From NCBI GenBank assembly GCA_035509615.1, contig DATJLK010000047.1, positions 1-45,461 of the forward strand: a DNA stretch of 45,461 nucleotides, read 5' to 3'. This DNA is from AP-15 sp035509615. GTDB lineage: Bacteria > Pseudomonadota > Alphaproteobacteria > ATCC43930 > CGMCC-115725. The position numbers and the translations under genes were made by a program. The notes beneath the pieces are model-generated. The model was not told the origin of the DNA and did no database searches. It saw nothing but the letters and a program-made list of their open reading frames with translations. Shown piece after piece: positions 16,292 to 24,115 of this stretch. The stretch's first letter is position 1; every line of letters starts with the position of its first letter.

Positions 16292-17497
16292 ATGAAGTTC
16301 GGCATATTTTATGAGTTGCAATTGCCGCGCCCATGGCAGCCGGATGGCGAATTGCGTCTTTATCAGAACGCGCTTGACCAGGTCGAACTGGCCGATCGCC
16401 TCGGCTATGATTTCGCGTGGGAGGTCGAGCACCACTTTCTCGAAGAATATTCGCATTCACCGGCGCCCGAGGTGTTTCTCGGCGCCGCCAGCCAGCGCAC
16501 CAAAAATATCCGTCTGGCGCACGGCATCATGCAACTGACGACAAGCCCGCCGGCCCGGGTCGCCGAGCGCATCGCGGCGCTCGATCTGGTCAGCCGCGGC
16601 CGGGTCGAATTGGGCATGGGCGAGAGCGCCAGCAGCACCGAACTCGAGCCCTTTGGCCGCGACTTTGCCGAAAAACGGGCAGTCTGGGAGGATGCGGTGC
16701 GCGCGATCATCCCGATGTTCCGGGACGGCGGCTGCGAATATCACGGGCCCTATTTCGATTTTCCGCTGCGCAACGTTGTGCCCAAGCCCTTGCAAAAGCC
16801 GCATCCACCCTTGTGGTGCGCCTGCTCGCAACTGGAGACGATCGAGATGGCGGGGCGGCGCGGGTTGGGCGCGCTCGCCTTCCAGTTTCTGTCGGCCGAG
16901 GCGGCGCATGCCTGGGTCCACGCCTATTACAACGCCTTTACGAAGCGCCAGGAAAAGCTCGCCGATTATGTGACGAACCCGAATTTGGCATTGACCAGCT
17001 ATTTCATGTGCGCGCCGACCGACGAGGAGGCGCGGCGCCGTGCCGACGGCATCCCGTTCTTCCAGTTCGCGTTGCGCTTTTATGGCCTGAGCCCGACCCG
17101 CGAACGGCCCAAGCCGGGCGAGGTCAATCTGTGGGACGAGTACGAGAAGTGGAAGCGGGCGAACCCGGAGAACCTGGCGCGGGCGCTCTCGGGCGGGCTG
17201 ATCGGCTCGCCCGAGACGATCCGGCGCAAGCTCCGCCGGTTCGAGACCTCGCATATCGACCAGGTGATCTTTCTGAACCAGGCCGGCAAGAACACGCATG
17301 AGCACATCTGCGAGAGCCTCGAACTCTTCGCCCGTGAGGTGATGCCCGAGTTCCACGACCACGAACCCGAGCACCAGGTCTGGAAAGAGCGTGTGCTGAA
17401 CCGTGAAATCGAATTGGAAGAGATCGACACCCAGCCTTATCGCGACCGCTACGGCCCCAACTCGGTGCAGGTCACCCGCGCCCAGGCCGCGGAATAG
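16292..17497 (+). CDS. LLM class flavin-dependent oxidoreductase (luciferase-like monooxygenase)
   Basis: This 401-residue protein is a bacterial luciferase-like TIM-barrel monooxygenase that would use reduced FMN to oxidise an unknown substrate. The start MKFGIFYELQLPRPW is typical. Further landmarks are LADRLGYDFAWEVEHHFLEEYSHSPAPEVFLGAASQRT (the EHHF/S region lines the flavin pocket), ALDLVSRGRVELGMGESAS, and LSGGLIGSPETIRRKLRRFE near the C-terminus. It is longer than average because of an insert around residues 250-290 and a charged C-terminal tail. GGAGAGGAAG just before the ATG is a strong Shine-Dalgarno. A second, only distantly similar LLM protein is encoded 350 bp downstream in the same direction. 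Confidence 0.92.
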   Translation: MKFGIFYELQLPRPWQPDGELRLYQNALDQVELADRLGYDFAWEVEHHFLEEYSHSPAPEVFLGAASQRTKNIRLAHGIMQLTTSPPARVAERIAALDLVSRGRVELGMGESASSTELEPFGRDFAEKRAVWEDAVRAIIPMFRDGGCEYHGPYFDFPLRNVVPKPLQKPHPPLWCACSQLETIEMAGRRGLGALAFQFLSAEAAHAWVHAYYNAFTKRQEKLADYVTNPNLALTSYFMCAPTDEEARRRADGIPFFQFALRFYGLSPTRERPKPGEVNLWDEYEKWKRANPENLARALSGGLIGSPETIRRKLRRFETSHIDQVIFLNQAGKNTHEHICESLELFAREVMPEFHDHEPEHQVWKERVLNREIELEEIDTQPYRDRYGPNSVQVTRAQAAE

Positions 17498-17559
17498 GCT
17501 TCGTACCCTCGCAGCAGTTGCGCTGGGGTATCGCGTCAAGTCTTTCGTAGCGATTGGGG

Positions 17560-17778
17560 ATGTCAGGTCTCGTCGGGAGTGAGGCTGCGATTTGCGCGGA
17601 TGATCATGGCATTTTGATCGCCGGGCCGCTGGCCGCCGTGTACGACGGAAACGTCCTGAGGATCCCCGTTTCCGACTGCCAACTTTATGTTAAGGTCGAA
17701 ACCCCTGATTCGCAGATCAAGAACGCCCGTTGTCGTCTTTGGGTTGAAGCTAGACGCCTCCGGGCTACCCTATGCTAA
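17560..17778 (+). CDS. Possible small protein of unknown function
   Basis: A 72-codon frame between the two LLM genes reads MSGLVGSEAAICADDHGIL and continues through YDGNVLRIPVSDCQLYVKVE to a Cys-terminated tail. The middle part looks like a beta-rich domain and is less Arg/Pro-rich than chance frames in this GC-rich sequence. No good Shine-Dalgarno is visible and I recognise no family, so it may be a real small gene, a remnant, or chance. Nothing else is visible in 17498-17844. Confidence 0.25.
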   Translation: MSGLVGSEAAICADDHGILIAGPLAAVYDGNVLRIPVSDCQLYVKVETPDSQIKNARCRLWVEARRLRATLC

Positions 17779-17844
17779 ATACCCGATCTTTTCGCACTCT
17801 CCCTGAATTTCCGCTGCAAATTGTGCGGCGCTAGGATGCCCCTG

Positions 17845-18756
17845 ATGCCCGAACCGCTTCCTGCGATCAGTCTTGTTGCCGTGCCCGGAAGACGGCGGCA
17901 GACGCTCGACATCGCCCGCGATATTGAGCGGCGTGGGTTTTCCGGCATCTATATGCCGAGCCGTTACGGCAACATCGCGCAATGCACCGGGCTGGCGCTG
18001 GCCACCGGGAGCATCCGCTTTGGCACCGCGATCGCGCCGATCTACCTACAGACCGTGGAAGAATTCGCGACGAGTGCCGCCTATATCCACGAGGTCTCGG
18101 GCGGGCGGTTTCGCTTTGGCGTCGGGGTCGCGCACGGACCGACGCATCAGCGGCTCGGGATCACGGTCGGCAAGCCATTGGCCGACACCCGTACCTTTGT
18201 CGACAAGCTCAGATCGTTTGACGGGATCGGCGCGCTGCCGCCGGTGGTACTCGCGGCGTTGCGCCAGCGCATGGTGGCGCTCGCCGCCGAGATCGCCGAG
18301 GGCGTGTTGTTCGCTAACGCCAGCCTGTCGCATATGGCCGACTCGCTGTCGGTTGTCCCTGCGGCGCGGCGCAACGATCCGGAATTCCTGATCGGCAACA
18401 TGCTGCCAGTATGCATTACCGATGACGAGAGCGCGGCGCGGGCGCTGCACCGTCGGCATCTGGAGCGTTATGTGCTATTGCCGAACTATCGCAATTATTG
18501 GAAGGAAGCCGGCTATCGCGAGGAGATGATCGCGGTCGAACAAGCGCTCGCCGAAAACCGACGTGACGACATCCCGCGTTATCTGACCGACCGCTGGATC
18601 GCCGACAACACGCTGTATGGATCAGCGATCAAGGTCCGCGACCGCCTCGCCGAATGGTTCAACGCCGGCGTCAACACGCCCGTGCTGGTCCCGAGTTCGG
18701 TCAATGGCAATCAGCTGAGGGCGTTGGACGAAATTTTTGCCGCTTTTGCCGCCTGA
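17845..18756 (+). CDS. LLM class flavin-dependent oxidoreductase
   Basis: This 303-residue luciferase-like protein resembles the F420/FMN-dependent branch: LPAISLVAVPGRRRQTLDIA, RRGFSGIYMPSRYGN, ATGSIRFGTAIAPIYLQTVE, SGGRFRFGVGVAHGP and, near the end, RDRLAEWFNAGVNTPVLVPS. The AHGPTHQRLGI stretch lies where LLM proteins bind the flavin phosphate. The cofactor (FMN or F420) cannot be settled from sequence. The ATG at 17845 is preferred because AGGA lies eight bases upstream; an in-frame ATG at 17836 would add three residues. It may form a unit with the preceding LLM gene, though 350 bp separate them. Confidence 0.88.
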   Translation: MPEPLPAISLVAVPGRRRQTLDIARDIERRGFSGIYMPSRYGNIAQCTGLALATGSIRFGTAIAPIYLQTVEEFATSAAYIHEVSGGRFRFGVGVAHGPTHQRLGITVGKPLADTRTFVDKLRSFDGIGALPPVVLAALRQRMVALAAEIAEGVLFANASLSHMADSLSVVPAARRNDPEFLIGNMLPVCITDDESAARALHRRHLERYVLLPNYRNYWKEAGYREEMIAVEQALAENRRDDIPRYLTDRWIADNTLYGSAIKVRDRLAEWFNAGVNTPVLVPSSVNGNQLRALDEIFAAFAA

Positions 18757-19419
18757 TCGGGTCAGCCCTGATCGACCGATAATCGTCAGGACCTGACGGA
18801 TAGTTCTTGCTGTCGCTCTTAGCCGCGGGATTGTCTTGCCGATCCTCGCAATCACAACGATTTCCGGGCAGCGCAATACACAAAAGCCCGACTCTGGCAA
18901 AGCTCGTCGCCCGTACAAGAACCCGCGAACTCCGGGTTTCTCGACAACAATGATCTCGGTCATTGCGTCATGATAACAGTTGGCGAACCATCGCAGCTTC
19001 GCCGTGCGGCCACGTCTCCGCCAGATTAACCATAGGCCTCGAGTCAATAACGGGAAAGACTCTGATCCTTGACCGGCCGGCGTCGATGACGGAAAAAGAG
19101 ACGCCCTCTGGATGCGTTTCTATCCGGGGTTCCGACTTGTCTGACGGCCTTTGTCACAAGTCGCGCAAATCTTTGGTCCGGGTGGAGAACAAAATTGCAG
19201 TTGTGCGAGCCAGGCCCACGCGATTGTTTGGCAAGAAAGCGGGCGCCATTGCCGGCTGATTGCCGTCATCTCCGGTGTGATGCGGTTCGGCTCGGTGACG
19301 AGCTCAGGAGTGGGAGTTCATCCGATCACGTCACGCTCGGCGCTTCGCCCCAAATTGGGCCGGCTCCTCGAAAAATTGCGCTTAAGGCGCCGTTTCGCAT
19401 CCGCTGCCGCCGCGATTGG
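18757..19419. other. Long intergenic region before the TAXI receptor gene
   Basis: About 660 bp without a supported gene. A short symmetrical element CGTCAGGACCTGACG (18784-18798) follows the LLM stop and is followed by a weak T-rich stretch, possibly a poor terminator. Frames crossing the region give Arg/Cys/Ser-rich, non-protein-like translations. The promoter of the TAXI gene is presumably here but was not located. Confidence 0.4.
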
Positions 19420-20598
19420 GTGGATGGCAATGGTTGCTGCCGTACCCCGAGAACCGTCGGGTTGCCCGGAAAAGCCCTGCACGCCGTCACGGTGCTCGCG
19501 GTGTTTGCCGCGCTCAGCGCCTTTATCGTCACTGCGGAAGCGGCCCAATTCGGCACGGCGTCAGCGCCGCAAACCGCGGCTAACCGTGGCGTCGTCGAAC
19601 TCGAAACCGGGCGCGGCAGCGGCATCTCGGTGGGCGTCGCCGAAGACCTGGCAAATGTTCTCGACGACGGTGCCACGCGGCGGGTCTTGCCGGTGGTCGG
19701 CAAGGGCGGCCTCGGCAACATCACCGACCTCGAACTCCTGCACGGGATCGATCTCGCGATCTTGCAGGATGACGTGATGAATTACGCCCGCCAGCAAAAC
19801 CTGTTTCCCGGCATCGAATATCGGATGACCTATATTGCCAAGCTTTATAACGAGGAGTTTCACCTGCTCGCCCGCGACGACATCAAGACCATCGCCGATC
19901 TGGCAAACCGGAAAGTCAATGTCGACCTGCGCGGCGGCGGTACCGGGATCACTGCAAGCCGACTGTTCGGTCTGCTCAACATTCCGATCGTCACAACCAA
20001 TGACGACTCTGGAGTGGCCCTCGATAAACTGCGCCGCGGCGAGATCGCGGCACTCGCCATCGTCACCGGCCGGCCGGCGCCGATCTTTCAGGGTCTGATC
20101 GGCGAAAACCATCTGCATTTCCTGGCAATACCGCTCAACCCCGCGGTGACGGCGGCTTACATGCCGGCGCGGCTGACAGCCGAGGATTACCCGGCACTGA
20201 TCCCATACAACCATCCGGTCGACACTGTCGCGGTCGGCGCGGTTCTGGTTGTTGCCAACCTGCAGCCTCAGTCCGACCGCTACCGCAACGTTGTCAACTT
20301 TGTCGATGCGTTTTTTACCAACTTCCAGTCGCTGTTGATGCCCGGACACAATCCGAAATGGCACGAAGTCAATATCGCCGCCGAATTGCCCGGCTGGCGA
20401 CGGTTCCCGCCGGCTGCGGATTGGCTGCAGCGCAATGCTCCGTCCGGCGGCGAGCCTGGAGAACAGGCGTTAAAGGCGATTTTCGCACGTTTTATCGACG
20501 AGCGGCAGCAAGCGGCAGGCGGTGCCCCGCTGAGCCCGCAGCAAAAAGTCGACCTGTTCAACCAGTTCGAAGAGTGGCAGAAAAGTCAGGTCCACTAG
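19420..20598 (+). CDS. TAXI family TRAP transporter solute-binding protein
   Basis: TAXI receptors are periplasmic solute-binding proteins that feed fused TRAP permeases. After a signal peptide (GKALHAVTVLAVFAALSAFI, cleavage near AEAAQF) the mature protein shows ETGRGSGISVGVAEDLANVL, DLAILQDDVMNYARQ and YMTYIAKLYNEEFHLLARD-like lobe-1 elements. It also has DLANRKVNVDLRGGGTGITA, the phosphate-loop-like signature of the family, and DKLRRGEIAALAIVTGRPAP. The TRAP membrane subunit is absent nearby. The start is uncertain: the GTG at 19420 is given, a TTG at 19462 directly before the signal peptide is equally possible, and the frame stays open upstream to 19195 without protein-like sequence. The ligand is unknown; characterised relatives bind glutamate, 2-oxoglutarate or similar anions. 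Confidence 0.82.
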   Translation: MDGNGCCRTPRTVGLPGKALHAVTVLAVFAALSAFIVTAEAAQFGTASAPQTAANRGVVELETGRGSGISVGVAEDLANVLDDGATRRVLPVVGKGGLGNITDLELLHGIDLAILQDDVMNYARQQNLFPGIEYRMTYIAKLYNEEFHLLARDDIKTIADLANRKVNVDLRGGGTGITASRLFGLLNIPIVTTNDDSGVALDKLRRGEIAALAIVTGRPAPIFQGLIGENHLHFLAIPLNPAVTAAYMPARLTAEDYPALIPYNHPVDTVAVGAVLVVANLQPQSDRYRNVVNFVDAFFTNFQSLLMPGHNPKWHEVNIAAELPGWRRFPPAADWLQRNAPSGGEPGEQALKAIFARFIDERQQAAGGAPLSPQQKVDLFNQFEEWQKSQVH

Positions 20599-20629
20599 CG
20601 GTATGATCGAGACATATGGTACCGATCCC

Positions 20630-20700
20630 GGCTTTGCCGCCGTCCCCGCGACGGCGGGGGCCCAGAGCCTGCTCCGGGGGCCCACCGTCGCAGTCATCAC
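20630..20700. repeat. Intergenic palindromic repeat of the CCCGCGANGGCGGG type
   Basis: The segment contains CCCCGC-GACG-GCGGGG (20644-20659), followed by GGGGGCCCA twice (around 20656 and 20675). It resembles the short dispersed intergenic palindromes common in alphaproteobacterial chromosomes. As RNA, the stem could limit read-through from the TAXI gene into the next gene. Copy number in the genome cannot be judged here. Confidence 0.45.
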
Positions 20701-20794
20701 GATAATGGCGCATGGGTACCATCCGTCGGAACCGGACCGGTGAGTGCCGGTTTTGCCCTGGTCTAGCTTTCTTAGCCTTTGGTCAGGCACTGCG

Positions 20795-22423
20795 ATGTCT
20801 TGGCGTGATAGCGTTCGACCGCAAAGCCAGGTTCGCGCCCGCCCGCGGCTGCCTACCCTGATCGCGGTCGCCCTGATCTGTCTGAGTTCGTCGGCGAGCG
20901 GCACTCCCGCCCAATCCGGACCTCGGCGCGGCGGGATTCTCGAATTTGCCGTGACCGTCGAGCCCAAAGATTACGATTGCTATTCGAATAGCTCATTTGC
21001 TTTTTTGCACCCGATAGCACCACATTATTCGACCTTGCTAAAGTTCGACCTGGCCACCTACCCGCAGATCATCGGCGACCTGGCCCAATCGTGGACCGTA
21101 TCCGGCGATCGAATGACCTACACTTTCAAGCTTCGGCCAGACGTCTTGTTCCACGATGGCTCGCTCTTGACCTCGGCCGACGTCAAGGCAAGCTATGAGC
21201 GGCTGATCCATCCCCCGCCGGGCGTCGTGTCGGTCCGCCGGGTCGATTATGGCGCGATCTCCCGGATCGACACCCCCGACGCGCTGACCGTTGTCTTTCA
21301 TCTGCAATGGCCGGATGCGGCGATGTTGGCAAATTTTGCTTCGCCGTGGAATTGCATTTACAGCGCCGCCAGATTGGCCGCCGACCCGCAATTCCCAAAA
21401 ACGCACATACTGGGTACCGGCGCTTTTGTCTTTGTCGATCACGTCAAAGGCCAGTATTGGCGAGGCAAACGCTGGGACAAATATTTCCAACCCGGCAAGC
21501 CCTATCTCGACGGGTTCCAGGCGGATTTCATGCCCGCGGCGGCAGTGATGGCCGCCTATAAATCCGGCAAGATCGCCGCCGAGTTTCGCGGCGTGACGCC
21601 GCCGCAGCGCGACGAATTGGTCGCGGCCCTTGGCGATCGCGTGACGGTCAGCGAGAGCCCGTGGCTGTCAAACCTGTCGGTGGTCTTCAACGTCAAGCGG
21701 CCACCGTTTAACGATGCCCGGGTGCGCCGTGCGCTATCGCTTGCCATCGACCGCTGGGGTGCGGCCGAAAAGCTGCAGCAGACCACGTTCCTGAAATATG
21801 TCGGTGGCGTGATGCGCCCCGGATCGAGCATGGCGACGCCGGAATCGGCGCTGGTGGAATTGCCGGGGTTTGGCCGCGACATTGCCGCCTCGCGCGCCGA
21901 GGCCCGGCGCCTGCTCGCCGCAGCCGGGGTGCACGATCTGAAGCTGACCCTGTTGATCCGCGACATCCCGATGCCGCATTACGCCGGCGCGGATCTGCTG
22001 GTCGACAGCTGGCGGCAGATCGGCGTTGCCGCGAGCGAACGGAAACTTGGCATATTCGATTGGCAAAAACAGGTCGGCGCCGGCGATTTCGACGTGGCCC
22101 TCGACTTTTCCGGTGATTTTTATGACGACCCGACGATCCAGCTGACAAAATACGTCAGCCACGATCTGTCGCCGGGCAACAATTCCGGGTCGACCGACCG
22201 GTTTCTCGATGCGCTCTATATCGGACAGGCGGTCACCAGCGACCCGCAGCAGCGGGCCCGGATCGTTCGCGCCTTTGAGCAGCGGGCGCTGACTGAGGCC
22301 TATACGGTGCCGCTGCTGTGGTGGAACCGGATCGTCGTAACCTCGTCAAAGCTGAGGGGCTGGACCATCACGCCAAGTCATTTTATCGGGCAGGATCTGA
22401 CCGATGTGTGGCTTGAGAAGTGA
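20795..22423 (+). CDS. ABC transporter substrate-binding protein, family 5 (peptide/nickel type)
   Basis: The 542-residue protein has a basic N-terminus and a signal sequence (LPTLIAVALICLSSSASG, cleavage near PAQSG). The family 5 solute-binding fold follows: RRGGILEFAVTVEPKDYDCY, PHYSTLLKFD, IGDLAQSWTVSGDRMTYTFK, LRPDVLFHDGSLLTSADVKA, the lobe crossover VVFNVKRPPFNDARVRRALS, LAIDRWGAAEK, and a C-terminal TEAYTVPLLWWNRIVV. Relatives carry oligopeptides, nickel chelates or opine-like compounds. No cognate permease or ATPase gene is in the window, so it is an orphan receptor here. The ATG at 20795 gives the usual short n-region; an upstream in-frame start at 20744 lacks support. Confidence 0.9.
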   Translation: MSWRDSVRPQSQVRARPRLPTLIAVALICLSSSASGTPAQSGPRRGGILEFAVTVEPKDYDCYSNSSFAFLHPIAPHYSTLLKFDLATYPQIIGDLAQSWTVSGDRMTYTFKLRPDVLFHDGSLLTSADVKASYERLIHPPPGVVSVRRVDYGAISRIDTPDALTVVFHLQWPDAAMLANFASPWNCIYSAARLAADPQFPKTHILGTGAFVFVDHVKGQYWRGKRWDKYFQPGKPYLDGFQADFMPAAAVMAAYKSGKIAAEFRGVTPPQRDELVAALGDRVTVSESPWLSNLSVVFNVKRPPFNDARVRRALSLAIDRWGAAEKLQQTTFLKYVGGVMRPGSSMATPESALVELPGFGRDIAASRAEARRLLAAAGVHDLKLTLLIRDIPMPHYAGADLLVDSWRQIGVAASERKLGIFDWQKQVGAGDFDVALDFSGDFYDDPTIQLTKYVSHDLSPGNNSGSTDRFLDALYIGQAVTSDPQQRARIVRAFEQRALTEAYTVPLLWWNRIVVTSSKLRGWTITPSHFIGQDLTDVWLEK

Positions 22424-22475
22424 TCGGCGGAAGTAACGGCGCTTCGATCGGCTCGAGACAAGGGAGGACATGGCG

Positions 22476-23852
22476 ATGTCGACGACAGCGTTGCGGAGTT
22501 TGTCCACGGCGGAGGGGTCTGGCGCAGCTGGATCGGGGCCGAGTCGTTCACCGATGCGCCGGCTCTATGTCCAGGTCCTGATCGCCATCGTCGTCGGCAT
22601 TCTTCTTGGGCATTTCGCACCCGGCATCGCGGTCAAGATGAAGCCGTTCAGCGACGGCTTTATCTTGCTGATCCGCGCTGTGGTGCCATTGATCATCTTT
22701 GCCACGGTCGCGGTCGGCATCGCCAAGATCGGCGACATGCGCCGGGTCGGCGTTGTCGGGGTGCGCGCGATCGTCTACTTCGAGATCGTCTCGACCCTGG
22801 CGCTGTTCATCGGTCTGATCGTCGCGAACCTGCTTCGTCCCGGTGCGGGTCTCCACATCAATCCCGCCGCGCTCGACAACCATCCGATCGCGGGCTACGT
22901 CGCCAGCGCCAAATCGCTGACGGTCGTCGAACTGCTGATGAAGATGATCCCGCACAATCTCGTTGGTGCGGTGGCCGAGGGCGAGATCCTGCCGGTGCTG
23001 GTCGTCGGAGTGCTATTCGGCTTTGCGCTGATCCATATGGGGCCGCGGGCCGAGCGGCTGGTGTCGCTGATCGACGACTTCACCCAGGCGCTCTTTGGCA
23101 TCGTGCGCATCGTCATGTATGTGGCGCCGCTCGCCGCCTTTGGAGCGATGGCCTTTACCGTCGGCAAGTTCGGGTTTCACGCGCTGACCAGCCTCGGCTG
23201 GCTGCTGCTCGGCGTCTATCTGACCTCGGCCCTGTTTGTCCTGGTCGGATTTGGCTTGATCGCCCGGCTCTTTGATCTGCGCGTGCTCAAGATCCTGCGC
23301 TATTTCAAGGACGAGCTCTTGATCGCCTTTGCCGCCACCTCGGGCGAGGCGATGATCCCACGCGCAATGGCCAAGCTTGAACGGCTGGGCTGCTCGCAGG
23401 AGGTGGTCGGGCTGGTTCTGCCGACCGGTTTTTCGTTCAACACCGATGGTACCGCGATCTACATGACCATGGCGGTACTGTTCATCGCCCAGGCGACCGA
23501 CATCCATTTGAGCCTCGGCCAGCAGCTGACGATGCTGTTCGTCATGCTGTTCACCTCCAAGGGTGCCGCCGGCGTCGCGGGGGCCGGGTTTGTGGCGCTC
23601 GCCGCGACAATGCCGACACTCGGCATCCTGCCGATCGGCGGCCTTGCCTTGCTGCTTGGCGTCGAGCGCTTCATGTCGGAGATCCGCGCCGTCACCAACC
23701 TCTTCAGCAACATCTTCGCGACAGTCGTGATCGCGAAATGGATGGGCGAACTTGATACCGGCCGTCTCAACGCGGTCCTCGCCGCCGATCCCGAGCCCGA
23801 TCTCGGCGCCGCCGCGGAAGCGCCGGTGCTCGCTGTCGGCGAGGCCGAGTGA
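22476..23852 (+). CDS. dctA: DctA-like dicarboxylate/amino-acid:cation symporter (DAACS family)
   Basis: The 458-residue integral membrane protein belongs to the DAACS family of Na+ or H+ symporters for C4-dicarboxylates or glutamate/aspartate. It has about eight membrane helices and the hairpin motifs of the GltPh fold: AATSGEAMIPRAMAKLERLG (HP1; C4-dicarboxylate carriers usually have serine-rich ATSSSE), LPTGFSFNTDGTAIYMTMAV (TM7 NxDG cation site), FTSKGAAGVAGAGFVALAAT (HP2) and AVTNLFSNIFATVVIAKW (TM8). In TM8 the usual GNGVAT is SNIFAT, so the substrate could differ from classical DctA. GGGAGG eight bases ahead fixes the ATG at 22476 over the one at 22470. It is 52 bp after the family 5 receptor gene, so co-transcription is likely. 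Confidence 0.88.
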   Translation: MSTTALRSLSTAEGSGAAGSGPSRSPMRRLYVQVLIAIVVGILLGHFAPGIAVKMKPFSDGFILLIRAVVPLIIFATVAVGIAKIGDMRRVGVVGVRAIVYFEIVSTLALFIGLIVANLLRPGAGLHINPAALDNHPIAGYVASAKSLTVVELLMKMIPHNLVGAVAEGEILPVLVVGVLFGFALIHMGPRAERLVSLIDDFTQALFGIVRIVMYVAPLAAFGAMAFTVGKFGFHALTSLGWLLLGVYLTSALFVLVGFGLIARLFDLRVLKILRYFKDELLIAFAATSGEAMIPRAMAKLERLGCSQEVVGLVLPTGFSFNTDGTAIYMTMAVLFIAQATDIHLSLGQQLTMLFVMLFTSKGAAGVAGAGFVALAATMPTLGILPIGGLALLLGVERFMSEIRAVTNLFSNIFATVVIAKWMGELDTGRLNAVLAADPEPDLGAAAEAPVLAVGEAE

Positions 23853-23986
23853 GCCACCGGCTTGCGCCAAAGGGGCGCCCCGTCCGCCGCTCGCCGGCCG
23901 TCACGGGCGTATGGTCGGACCCGCCGCCGTTGGGAAGCGCACAACCGAAAAAACTTCGGAACCATTGGGCCCCGACCGTTCCGGCT

Positions 23987-24044
23987 AGAGCAGGATCGCA
24001 TGAAATGGAAACAGAGCTTCCATTTCATGCGTGAATCCTGCTCT
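23987..24044. repeat. Long inverted repeat (arms beginning AGAGCAGGAT) between convergent genes
   Basis: Left arm AGAGCAGGATCGCATGAA with ATGGAA is matched by TTCCATTTCATG, then ATCCTGCTCT, giving two stem blocks interrupted by a small asymmetric bulge (CG versus CGTGA) and a seven-base loop. It lies 14 bp from a second, unrelated palindrome. Such AT-moderate palindromes recur in intergenic regions of many Hyphomicrobiales and Rhodospirillales genomes. Its place between dctA and purK fits a bidirectional transcription barrier. Confidence 0.7.
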
Positions 24045-24058
24045 CCATTCCAAGAATG

Positions 24059-24115
24059 AGACATGATCTTATCGGATCGGAGCGCCGGGCGCTTCGATCC
24101 GATAAGATCATGTCT
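24059..24115. repeat. 57-bp near-perfect palindrome overlapping the purK stop codon
   Basis: AGACATGATCTTATCGGATC is mirrored by GATCCGATAAGATCATGTCT, with an inner AGCGCC/GCGCT tip. The arms match over nearly their full 28 bases. The right end includes the first bases of the purK TAG stop (24114-24116), so the element fixes the last residues of the purK frame. It resembles the GACATGATCTT-type dispersed palindromes of alphaproteobacteria. Confidence 0.75.

Noticed and set aside
18784..18798. CGTCAGG-A-CCTGACG palindrome as a terminator
   Set aside because: Only about a five-base stem can form with a realistic loop and no real T-tract follows.
18622..19047. Minus-strand frame beginning MTEIIVVEKPGVRG
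   Set aside because: Part of it looks mildly protein-like, but it overlaps the end of the LLM gene in antisense and lacks a ribosome binding site.
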